This document shows positions 42,652 through 50,804 of a stretch of DNA of 64,000 nucleotides, one piece after another. Where the stretch lies: positions 44,937 to 108,936 of the forward strand of contig NZ_JACSWA010000621.1 of the NCBI RefSeq assembly GCF_016888125.1, read 5' to 3'. The position numbers and the translations under genes were made by a program. This DNA is from Spirulina sp. CCY15215 (GTDB taxonomy: Bacteria > Cyanobacteriota > Cyanobacteriia > Cyanobacteriales > Spirulinaceae). The notes below the pieces were generated by a model that saw nothing but the letters and a program-made list of their open reading frames with translations, was not told where the DNA came from and made no database searches. Numbering within the stretch: the first letter of the stretch is position 1; every line of letters begins with the position of its first letter.

Positions 42652-43854
42652 ATGGGTCGCGCCAACAAAGTCGTTCTCGCGTATTCTGGGGGAGTCGATA
42701 CCTCCGTTTGCATCCCCTATCTCAAAAAAGAATGGGGGGTAAAAGAAGTTATTACCCTTGCTGCTGACTTGGGACAAGGGGACGAACTCGGTCCCATCCA
42801 GCAAAAAGCCCTTGACTCTGGGGCTTCCATCTCTCTTGTGGAAAATGGGCAGGAAAGTTTTGTTAAAGATTATGCTTTTGCTGCCATTCAAGCGAATACT
42901 CTCTACGAAAACCGCTATCCTCTCTCTACTGCCCTCGCCCGTCCCCTCATTGCGAAAATGCTGGTAGATGCTGCCGAGAAATATGGTGCCGATGCTGTCG
43001 CCCACGGTTGTACTGGAAAGGGAAACGATCAGGTGCGTTTTGATGTTTCGATTATGGCGCTTAACCCGTCGATCAAGGTTCTCGCCCCGGCCCGAGAATG
43101 GGGGATGGGTCGAGAGGAAACGATCGCCTATGGGGAACAGTTTGGCATTCCCTCCCCGGTGAAAAAATCTTCTCCTTACAGTATCGATCGCAATCTTCTC
43201 GGTCGCAGTATTGAAGCGGGTCCCCTGGAAGACCCCATGATGGAGCCTCCCGAAGAGATTTTTGCTATGACTAAGGCGATCGCGGATACTCCCAATGAGC
43301 CGGAATATGTAGAAATTGGTTTCGATCGAGGTATTCCTACCAGTGTCAATGGGACTTCTTTGCCCCCGGTTGAATTGATTACGCAATTGAATGCGATCGC
43401 TGGAAAGCATGGGGTGGGACGCATCGACATGATTGAAAATCGCGTGGTGGGGATTAAATCGCGAGAAATTTACGAGGCTCCTGCTTTATTGTTACTCATT
43501 CAGGCTCACCGCGATCTCGAAAGTTTGACTCTCACGGCGGATGTTACTCAATATAAGCGAGGCATGGAAGATACTTATGCAAATTTAATCTATCAAGGAC
43601 TCTGGTATTCTCCTCTCAAAGAATCTTTGGATGCTTTCATTCAAAAAACCCAAGAGCGGGTTACGGGAATAGTTCGGGTTAAATTATTTAAAGGGAGTGC
43701 CAGAATTGTCGGTCGTCGGTCTGACTATTCTATCTATTCCCCCGACCTCGCTACTTATACGGCTGATGACCAATTCGATCACAAAGCGGCGGAAGGATTC
43801 ATCTATATTTGGGGTTTACCTACCCGAGTTTGGTCGGAAAAAACCCGCAAATAA
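42652..43854 (+). CDS. argG: argininosuccinate synthase
   Basis: 400 aa, normal length. N-terminal PP-loop: [18 protein letters not shown]; then [33 protein letters not shown], and [13 protein letters not shown]. It joins citrulline and aspartate with ATP. In cyanobacteria this step also feeds arginine to cyanophycin. It is followed by a large nested hairpin element (43904-43979). Confidence 0.97.
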   Translation: MGRANKVVLAYSGGVDTSVCIPYLKKEWGVKEVITLAADLGQGDELGPIQQKALDSGASISLVENGQESFVKDYAFAAIQANTLYENRYPLSTALARPLIAKMLVDAAEKYGADAVAHGCTGKGNDQVRFDVSIMALNPSIKVLAPAREWGMGREETIAYGEQFGIPSPVKKSSPYSIDRNLLGRSIEAGPLEDPMMEPPEEIFAMTKAIADTPNEPEYVEIGFDRGIPTSVNGTSLPPVELITQLNAIAGKHGVGRIDMIENRVVGIKSREIYEAPALLLLIQAHRDLESLTLTADVTQYKRGMEDTYANLIYQGLWYSPLKESLDAFIQKTQERVTGIVRVKLFKGSARIVGRRSDYSIYSPDLATYTADDQFDHKAAEGFIYIWGLPTRVWSEKTRK

Positions 43855-43903
43855 TCCCTGAATTATTTTCTCGCAGGAAACCGGGCGATCGCCTGAAATC
43901 CTA

Positions 43904-43979
43904 TAGCGATGTTGTCTTGCTTGGTTGGATAAGCTGAGAAAACCTCAGCATCCCCCAAGCGCTGTATACAACATCGCTA
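43904..43979. repeat. 76-bp nested inverted repeat after argG
   Basis: The outer arms TAGCGATGTTGT (43904-43915) and ACAACATCGCTA (43968-43979) are a perfect 12-bp inverted repeat. Inside lie CTTGG/CCAAG and, in the centre, GCTGAG-AAAAC-CTCAGC. The whole can fold into one long stem with internal loops. It may be a small MITE-like repeat or act as a terminator between two convergent genes; no poly-T tail and no target duplication were evident. Confidence 0.75.
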
Positions 43980-44010
43980 CTTAAATTTGCGTACATTTTT
44001 GCTAACAAAA

Positions 44011-45162
44011 TTAGCGTTTTTTCTCTTTACGAATGAAGTAAAAACCATCAAACCAACCTCGCCGCCAAAAAAAGATAATCAAGGCGATCGCAATCAAAAT
44101 CATAATTCCCCAAATGGTTGCATAACCCCATTTCCAATCTAGTTCTGGCATAACTTTAAAATTCATGCCATAAACGCCAACAATGAAGGTTAAAGGAATA
44201 AAAATAGTCGAAATAATGGTCAATAAATTCACGACTTCATTGACCTTATTATTCACCGCAGACATATAAACGTCCATCAAACTAGAAGATAATTCTCGAT
44301 AAGTTTCTACGATATCCAATAATTGAATGATGTGATCGTAACAATCACGGAAATAAACCTGTACTTCGGGACTAATTAAAGAAGTATCCTCGCGGATTAA
44401 CGCATTAATTGTACTCCTCAAAGGCCAAATTGCTCGTCTCAAGGCTAACAATTCTCGGCGTACATCGTAAATATCTTCCAGTATTGCCCGTTGAGGATTT
44501 TTCAGTACTTCATCTTCTAAAATATCAATACGTTCTCCATAATCTTCCAAAACGGGGAAAAAATTATCGATCACTGCATCCAATAATAAATAAGCTAGAT
44601 AATCAGCACCCAATTGACAGACTTTACCTGTATTACTCCGAATGCGCGATCGCACGGGTTCAAAACAATCTCGAGTTGGTTCTTCTTGAAAAGTAATTAA
44701 ATAGTGTTGTCCTAAAACAAATCCCACCTGTTCGTTAAAAAAACCTTCTTTACCAGGATTGGGAAGTACCATTTGGACAATAATCAAAAGCTGTTCCTTG
44801 TAATCCTCCATTTTCGGTCTTTGGGGAACATTAACCACATCTTCTAATACCAAAGGATGGAGTTGGCAGATTTGTCCGACTTGTTGTAGGATATTTTCCG
44901 TTCCTAAACCTTGTACGTCAAACCAAGAAACAGATTCCGTGTCTAAATAGGGAATGCACTCTTGGGGGGAGATATCCGTCCGGCGAGTGGCGCGATCGCT
45001 GTTATAGTCAATGAGAACGATTTGCGTGGGAAGGGCATCTGGGTCGATATTAAGGGTCCCTGGTTCGCTTCCAGGGCGATCGAAGTAATAATCGAAATAA
45101 TCCTCTTCTTCCTCTAGTATCGGGTCATCCTGTTGGTTTTCTTGTTTTGGCGATCGCGTCAT
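44011..45162 (-). CDS. corA: magnesium/cobalt transporter CorA
   Basis: 383 aa from ATG 45162, set by AAGGAG six bases upstream; the frame opens eight codons earlier. The long cytosolic N-terminal domain (1-310) contains WFDVQGLG and HPLVLEDVVN; two C-terminal membrane helices follow, with the signature YGMNF between them at about 341-345. The periplasmic loop sequence PELDWKWGYA matches the family. It forms a pentameric Mg2+ channel. The acidic N-terminal tail (EEEEDYFDYYFD) may sense metal. Confidence 0.94.
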   Translation of the reverse strand: MTRSPKQENQQDDPILEEEEDYFDYYFDRPGSEPGTLNIDPDALPTQIVLIDYNSDRATRRTDISPQECIPYLDTESVSWFDVQGLGTENILQQVGQICQLHPLVLEDVVNVPQRPKMEDYKEQLLIIVQMVLPNPGKEGFFNEQVGFVLGQHYLITFQEEPTRDCFEPVRSRIRSNTGKVCQLGADYLAYLLLDAVIDNFFPVLEDYGERIDILEDEVLKNPQRAILEDIYDVRRELLALRRAIWPLRSTINALIREDTSLISPEVQVYFRDCYDHIIQLLDIVETYRELSSSLMDVYMSAVNNKVNEVVNLLTIISTIFIPLTFIVGVYGMNFKVMPELDWKWGYATIWGIMILIAIALIIFFWRRGWFDGFYFIRKEKKR

Positions 45163-45238
45163 AATGTCTCCTTCTGTTGAAAGCATCCGAGTAAGATTTT
45201 AAATCTTTTGTTGCGATCGCCGCACCGAGGGAACTTTG

Positions 45239-46366
45239 ATGATAAGAGTTAAAGATATTCCTCTTGCTAAAACTCATCCCATGTCTTTTTCCCTTGAATC
45301 CCACAACTCTTACCCCGATTGCGTTCGACTCGATTTACAAGCAATTTCCTCTCCAAGCGATCGCGTCGATCTCTGGCTAACTCTTCACTTTAACCAGCAA
45401 TGGGAATCTGTTTTGCAGGGTCGTCTCTGTTTTGCGATAGTTGGGGGAGAACTTAAGTTAACACTCGGAGAAGGGACGGAATTAGTACCGGGGTCGGAAT
45501 TGTCGGGGGATTTATTAGGAGGTGTCGGTCTGACAGTAGAAGCGATCGCCCCGATTTCTCCCCAGCATCCACGCTGGATATTTGCGGCTAAACCTGGAGA
45601 ATTTGTTCTCCAAGGAAGTTTGGAGGAGATAAAATTAGCAACTGTGGCGATCGCGGATTCTAAACTGCACCTTGAAGCGACATTAACGACGACTTCAGCC
45701 AATGTGCAGATTGTAGCAGGAGAAGGACTTTGGCCTCGCGATATTGGTCCCAACAAACACGCCATTTTAGACCGGATTTTAGCCCGTTTTCTTGGGCAAG
45801 AAAAACTCACGCCTTATTTAAGCACAGTAACATCATCGGTGAGTTTTCATACAGAGATAAAAGAGAGTCTAAAACAGAAAAGCGATCGCCTACAAAAAGT
45901 CGTCAATGCGATCGTTAAAGCAACAACAGATAATATTCTAGAACTGGCTCAAATTGCCGAACTTGACCCGAAGCAAGAGTTTGCGGGAGGAAATTTCTTG
46001 GCTGCCAATTTAAGCGCGATCGATCTCAGTGGTGCAAATTTAACCCGCATTAATTTGCGCGGTGCCACCTTAAATGATACGGATTTAAACGAAGCGAATT
46101 TACAAGGAGCAAAATTAAGCGGGGCAGATTTAAGCGGTGCTTTTTTGGAGAATGCGAACTTGAGAAATGCAAACCTACACCGAGCCAGTTTAGCATTGGT
46201 CAGTTTAGCAGCAGTGGATCTCAGAGGGGCGAATTTACAAGAGGCAAATCTGAGTAAAACTACTTGGACGGGGACGCAAGTGGAAGGGGCAAAATTTAGT
46301 CGTGAGTGCGAACTTTCCGAGGAAATTAAACAGCAACTCCAGCAACAAGGGGCGATTTTTGTTTGA
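45239..46366 (+). CDS. DUF2993 (LmeA-like) protein fused to pentapeptide repeats
   Basis: 375 aa from ATG 45239; the TTG one codon upstream also opens the frame. Residues about 10-235 fit the DUF2993 phospholipid-binding-like domain of cyanobacteria (LGEGTELVPGSELSGDLLGGVGLTVEAIAP, then YLSTVTSSVSFHTEI). Residues about 245-345 are pentapeptide repeats A(N/D)Lxx in a right-handed beta-helix: LSAIDLSGANLTRINLRGATL and on, about 18 units. The combination is an uncommon fusion. There is no signal peptide. Function unknown; a lipid or membrane link is likely from the first domain. Confidence 0.8.
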   Translation: MIRVKDIPLAKTHPMSFSLESHNSYPDCVRLDLQAISSPSDRVDLWLTLHFNQQWESVLQGRLCFAIVGGELKLTLGEGTELVPGSELSGDLLGGVGLTVEAIAPISPQHPRWIFAAKPGEFVLQGSLEEIKLATVAIADSKLHLEATLTTTSANVQIVAGEGLWPRDIGPNKHAILDRILARFLGQEKLTPYLSTVTSSVSFHTEIKESLKQKSDRLQKVVNAIVKATTDNILELAQIAELDPKQEFAGGNFLAANLSAIDLSGANLTRINLRGATLNDTDLNEANLQGAKLSGADLSGAFLENANLRNANLHRASLALVSLAAVDLRGANLQEANLSKTTWTGTQVEGAKFSRECELSEEIKQQLQQQGAIFV

Positions 46367-46411
46367 GGCGATCCTTCTAAAAATAACTGAATTTTGAAAA
46401 GATAGTGCAGT

Positions 46412-46921
46412 TTAGTCAACAGTATCAAAATTCATATTGAGTTGCTTATATTTGGATTTAAAACAAGGAAATTCATATTGAGCAATTGTTTCAATACACT
46501 CGATTTCGTCGGGTTTAAGATATTGGTAGTTTTGGGGTGGATGAAAAGATTCTGACAATCCCATTCTTAATTCTTCTAATTTGACAGGTTTAGGTAGCAC
46601 CTGGGGATTCTTAATAAATATGCCAATTCCGACGGAAGCTCCTTTATAGTAGCGATCAAATTCTGGGCGTTTAAGTCCAGAATACTTTCCTACCACTCTC
46701 CAAAAATCATTTAAGTCTTTTGGTAAATTGTAAACAGTTTTAATCCAATCTACTTCAAACCATCCCATTAAAGATTTTTGAGGAGATGATACATAAACAA
46801 ATACTAAATCCCCTTGTTGTAATCGAGTCCGAATTCGGCGCAATTCAACAGTTTTCTTGCCCCCAAAAATCTGATTTGCATATTCAGGCTTTATTGATAG
46901 TAGCAAGACTTTAACAGACAT
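46412..46921 (-). CDS. ASCH-domain protein
   Basis: 169 aa. The N-terminal 110 residues are an ASCH/PUA-like domain: VLLLSIKPEYANQIFGGKKTVELRR (the G-x-K-x-x-E/R pattern of the family), then GDLVFVYVSSPQKSLMGWFEVD. ASCH domains bind RNA or modified nucleotides and are common in translation control and biological conflict systems. The C-terminal part has LKPDEIECIETIAQYEF. It starts two bases after the stop of the GNAT-PIN gene, so the two are one operon, with the ASCH gene second. Confidence 0.85.
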   Translation of the reverse strand: MSVKVLLLSIKPEYANQIFGGKKTVELRRIRTRLQQGDLVFVYVSSPQKSLMGWFEVDWIKTVYNLPKDLNDFWRVVGKYSGLKRPEFDRYYKGASVGIGIFIKNPQVLPKPVKLEELRMGLSESFHPPQNYQYLKPDEIECIETIAQYEFPCFKSKYKQLNMNFDTVD

Positions 46922-46922
46922 T

Positions 46923-49079
46923 CTAAAAATTTGTTTCTTTAATGTTTAGACCTAACTTATAGATTATAGCAAATAATTCTTTAGGAATCTCGCTAGTTCC
47001 TACAACTGATATATTTTTATTAGAAACTTGTTGTGATAATTTTTGCAGTTCATCATGAAATATACAGCGATCGAATAACTCAGTATTACTAAATCGAATT
47101 GCCATAATTTCAGTATCTTCATTTCCCTTTTCAATCTCCAGAACATTCTTTTCTTCAAACACTCCTAGATTACGAAAGCGTTTATATAATTCTCTTGGTT
47201 TTCCCACAACAACTTCTTCAAGATGAGAACAAGCCCGAATGGCACTTATATTAGTATAACCTCGATCTTTATCATTTTTTGTGACATACCATAAAATTCT
47301 GCCATTGATACAATTTCTATGAGGAGGCACATAATTTTTCTTATAATAAACAGCTTCTCGATTGATTGTTATTTCCGGCTTTGAAAAGAAATTTAAAGTT
47401 TGTTCTGCCAACTTTTTATCAAATAAATTTTCTGCCCAAAAAGGCTGAATTGGAATGATAAAATTAGGAATCTCCGCATCAATTATTTTCATTGGATGTA
47501 AAAATTTTTCCATCATAAATAATATATTTGTATCTTTTTTGTCTAAACTTGCTGTTTTCAATATCTCTCCAAATTGCTGAAATATCTCATAGTCTCTATT
47601 CGTCTGTGTTATTAGATAGATAATGTTAGAACCAAGATTATTTGCGGTATCTGCCATTTTAAAATTGGCTTTTATCCAGCTATTACCAACTTGTAAAAAA
47701 TGATCTTCCTGGATGAGTTGTAAAACAATTGGAGAAATTGATAAATCGGTAATTCTTGTAAATTTTCTATCCTCTTTGACAGCAGTAGAAATTGTCTGAA
47801 AAATGCTATGCTTCATAATTGTTTTAATTAAAATTTCATTTCCTTTTCCAACTCTAATCATAGGAATTTCTAATTCATCTTCATCGCTGCGATCGTAAAC
47901 AATCAACATTAAAAATCCCGATGAATCTTTAATTATAACAGATTCAAATTTATCCTTTTCTATAACAAAACGGCGCATTTTTTGTTGAAATTGAGATTTT
48001 GTTTCATGCCGATCTTGTTCTTGAAACCAAAAAATATTGGAAAAGTCATCAATTTTATCATTGGTAAGTTTTTCTTGTCGTAGATCGGTTAAACCAGCAA
48101 GACGAATAGGCTGATATTCTTGATTTTCTTGAAATTCGGTTAATTGTATAATTAAATCTGTTGGACTCTTGATAGAAATTTTGAATTGTTGATAAAGAGT
48201 ATTTGCTAAATTTAAAATTTGAAGATCGCGAGTTACTAAAAAAGAAACATCTGATGCCAGTGTTTGAGCTATATATTTGATTTTATTATTATTAATTTCT
48301 ACATTTTGACTACAGAAAAATTCTCTTAGCTTTTGATATTCAGATATATATTTAGTTTCTTCAAAGGGAAAATTTGTGAGATTCGCAGTAAAATTCCTGT
48401 ATTTTTTGCGTTCCTCTTCATTATCAATAATGTTAATGCAATCAAAAATTTCATTGACAAACCCTAATTTTAAAATATCTTGTAACCAATCTGCAAGCAG
48501 TGCCTTTGATTCTTTAGAATTCTCTATATTTTCAGAAACAAGTTCAAAGAGAATGGAAAAATCGATAATAACTCCAAGATTTGACTCGAGATGTAAATCT
48601 AGCAACATTGATAATAGTTGTGGAGTTTGAAAATCAAATCTCCAAACTGTATTTATTTTTCCTGGTGTTTTTGCATCTTTTTCGATTTCTGGTACGAATC
48701 CAAATGTAGACCACATTCTATCTAATCTAAAGTCTCGACGGCAAGTTAATTCAATTCCTCTAGTATTACGAGCCATATACTTAAGATATTCTATACATTG
48801 ACGAGCAATCCCTCGAGAGCGACAATTTCTATCAATACATAAATGCACTAATTTAAAAAGATCGCGAGATCGATTATAATTATATAAAATATATCCAATA
48901 CACTCTCCTTGAGTATTAATTACTACAACAATATTTCCTTTTGCTGCATTATTGATAAAAGCGCCTTTAGCCAAAAAACCTAAAGTATCTGAATTAGCAT
49001 CACCAAGATTAATAACTGTTTCTAAATAGGGAGATCGATGATTGATTTTTTGAAATGTAATTTCGGTATCTCTAGTCAT
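46923..49079 (-). CDS. GNAT acetyltransferase - PIN-like nuclease fusion with C-terminal ASCH/EVE-like segment
   Basis: 718 aa from ATG 49079; the frame has a GTG 17 codons upstream. Residues 5-160 are a GNAT domain (CIDRNCRSRGIARQCIEYLK is the acetyl-CoA-binding R-x-x-G-x-A loop). Residues about 165-310 look like a PIN nuclease (VIIDFSILFELVSE, then SDVSFLVTRDLQILN), with Asp residues at the expected strand ends. A helical middle region follows, and about 615-700 (GRILWYVTKNDKDRGYTNISAIRACSHLEEVVVGK type) resembles ASCH/EVE PUA-like folds. GNAT and PIN domains are both frequent toxins; fused, and paired with an ASCH gene, they suggest a translation- or tRNA-targeting conflict system. Low GC and few HIP1 sites differ from the neighbours. 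Confidence 0.75.
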   Translation of the reverse strand: MTRDTEITFQKINHRSPYLETVINLGDANSDTLGFLAKGAFINNAAKGNIVVVINTQGECIGYILYNYNRSRDLFKLVHLCIDRNCRSRGIARQCIEYLKYMARNTRGIELTCRRDFRLDRMWSTFGFVPEIEKDAKTPGKINTVWRFDFQTPQLLSMLLDLHLESNLGVIIDFSILFELVSENIENSKESKALLADWLQDILKLGFVNEIFDCINIIDNEEERKKYRNFTANLTNFPFEETKYISEYQKLREFFCSQNVEINNNKIKYIAQTLASDVSFLVTRDLQILNLANTLYQQFKISIKSPTDLIIQLTEFQENQEYQPIRLAGLTDLRQEKLTNDKIDDFSNIFWFQEQDRHETKSQFQQKMRRFVIEKDKFESVIIKDSSGFLMLIVYDRSDEDELEIPMIRVGKGNEILIKTIMKHSIFQTISTAVKEDRKFTRITDLSISPIVLQLIQEDHFLQVGNSWIKANFKMADTANNLGSNIIYLITQTNRDYEIFQQFGEILKTASLDKKDTNILFMMEKFLHPMKIIDAEIPNFIIPIQPFWAENLFDKKLAEQTLNFFSKPEITINREAVYYKKNYVPPHRNCINGRILWYVTKNDKDRGYTNISAIRACSHLEEVVVGKPRELYKRFRNLGVFEEKNVLEIEKGNEDTEIMAIRFSNTELFDRCIFHDELQKLSQQVSNKNISVVGTSEIPKELFAIIYKLGLNIKETNF

Positions 49080-49455
49080 AGTTGTTTTTATTAATTCAAA
49101 AAATAGTACGGTGCATTGAATATAACTCACTTTTCCCTAAGTGATGTTTTTCTGTATCAAATCTTAAGATACTGCCTTGCCAGGTATAAATCAACGATCG
49201 CAGATGAATCATTCTTTTACAAAACGGCGATCGCGATAACCCTTCAAACTAAACCTTGACTGTCATTGCGATCGCGATCGCACTCCCTTAACCCTTTCCA
49301 TCACCTCTAAATCTGTTTGAGTTCACCCTGCCTTGCAGAATAGCATCACCCGCGATCGCGACGAATTTCACGCTTCAACAGTCGATGCGATCGCTTCCCT
49401 TTCCCCGCAAAACTGAGACTATAAAAACATTGAGAAAACCAACCTCCCAAAAACA
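49080..49455. other. HIP1-rich spacer
   Basis: 376 bp without a supported gene. It contains at least five overlapping GCGATCGC/CGATCGCGATCG sites, a dense cluster even for this genome. The promoter of the GNAT-PIN operon should lie at its left end, which is AT-rich. Confidence 0.5.
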
Positions 49456-49653
49456 ATGCTTAACTTTCAACTCTTCCCCAATGCACTTTCGGAAATTTTC
49501 GTTTCTGCTACCCAAAACGGCACCCTCAGCCCCAGTATTTGTAAGAGTTTGATAGTTGCAACCCAAAATAATAGTTTCAATGAAGAAGAGAAAGACATCG
49601 CCAAACGTCTCCTCTGGGCGGTAAAAAAAGGTAAAATCCAAGTAGGCGCATAG
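49456..49653 (+). CDS. small conserved protein of unknown function
   Basis: 65 aa: FQLFPNALSEIFVSATQNGTLS, SLIVATQNNSFNEEEKDIAKRLL, VKKGKIQV. It looks like the small cyanobacterial proteins that fold as a helical pair and is not a shadow of another gene, since no gene lies opposite it. Function unknown. It is convergent with ccmP. Confidence 0.6.
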   Translation: MLNFQLFPNALSEIFVSATQNGTLSPSICKSLIVATQNNSFNEEEKDIAKRLLWAVKKGKIQVGA

Positions 49654-49667
49654 CTTCTGGTTTGCAA

Positions 49668-50306
49668 TTATTCCTTCTTCCCTACACCATTTTCGCGACC
49701 AGAAACACTTTCCAAAGCCGCGATCGCCGCCCCAGAACCTGCAATAATATCCCGTTCCTCTCCCCCCAAATACAACCGCCCAAAACTGCCGATCGCCGAC
49801 ACCTGTAAGATATTAATATTCGCCGCCTTTTCCGCCTCATTAGCCGCCAACGCCGCATAAGCCGCCGGAGTCACCTCCAAAACATACAAAGTTTGCCCCG
49901 CCAAAAGCATCTGCCCTCGACGAGTCCGATTAATTAATTGCGCTTGATGTGCGTCGATATTACGAATAATCTGACTAGAAACCACTCTGGGCTTAAGGCG
50001 TTCCCTTTCCGTCACTCCAAGGGCATCTAAAATCGCCTTTCCTGCCGTTCTCGTTTCCCCTTGACGGGGAGAGTGAATTTCCAGCAAACCATATAACCGT
50101 TCCACAAACTGAACCCCAGGACGCACCGATGTTGACTTGAGGGCGACATCCGTAATGCGATTAATTTCAATGCCAGGGGAAATCTCAATCCATAAAGACG
50201 TATCCCCAGGTAACGGCAAAAACCCCAAAGCCACCGTCCCAATATAAGCCGCGTGCTGAGATTGAAGATTATCAAGAAAGACGTAACTGCGTAGGTCAAT
50301 ACCCAA
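49668..50306 (-). CDS. ccmP: carboxysome shell protein CcmP (tandem BMC domain)
   Basis: 212 aa, as in other CcmP proteins. It starts at TTG 50306 (the family start MGI-LRSYV) with AGGAG ten bases before it. Two permuted BMC domains: residues about 1-105 ([40 protein letters not shown]) and about 110-205 ([41 protein letters not shown]). The trimer forms a stacked shell tile with a large gated pore, thought to admit RuBP or 3-phosphoglycerate to the beta-carboxysome. It is far from the main ccm operon, as is common. Confidence 0.95.
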   Translation of the reverse strand: MGIDLRSYVFLDNLQSQHAAYIGTVALGFLPLPGDTSLWIEISPGIEINRITDVALKSTSVRPGVQFVERLYGLLEIHSPRQGETRTAGKAILDALGVTERERLKPRVVSSQIIRNIDAHQAQLINRTRRGQMLLAGQTLYVLEVTPAAYAALAANEAEKAANINILQVSAIGSFGRLYLGGEERDIIAGSGAAIAALESVSGRENGVGKKE

Positions 50307-50804
50307 AATCGATCGCTCCTAGAAAAATAGGAAATGCTGCTCCCTGTCCAGTGATAGCTTATATCGGGCATTCGCACAACTGAAAATCCATGAGGAGGCC
50401 GACCAATCCCAGTAATTCCCTGGTTTGTCAAGAAACAATAACAGAGCGATCCCGCGATCGCCTATAACTTCGTGAACTGTTTGAAAATCCTTTCCAGATG
50501 ACCTTGACCGAACCTCAATAAATTTTGTTACATGAAGTTAACAAAGCGATCCCCAATCGAGATGTGACCCCAATCCCCAAAATTTCCCCTTACCCAAAGG
50601 AAAATCAAAGGGAAGAGGGGGGGAATACACACCAAAACAGCGATCCCAAAAAAATCTGGAGGGTCTGCCAAAAATACCAAATTTGGTATCTGGAATAACC
50701 TCTCCTTGGGAAATGGGGGGTTGTTAGCAACCGACTCGAAGAAACACATTTTCGAGTACGGACTTAAAACCTAAACGACCTATCGCTAGTACTTCAAAAA
50801 AACA
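50307..50804. other. spacer of about 500 bp, no gene supported
   Basis: It should contain the ccmP promoter and that of the DUF4912 gene. A 73-codon minus-strand frame (50528-50749) is Phe/Pro-rich and without family features, so it is not listed as a gene. A short inverted repeat in ACCAAATTTGGTAT near 50677-50691 is notable. Confidence 0.45.

Noticed and set aside
49375..49667. Two minus-strand frames opposite the 65-aa gene
   Set aside because: They are shadows of the plus-strand gene and of HIP1 repeats; composition is Phe/Gly/Cys-rich without motifs.
50528..50749. 73-codon minus-strand frame between ccmP and the DUF4912 gene
   Set aside because: Phe/Pro-rich chance composition, no ribosome-binding site, no recognisable domain.
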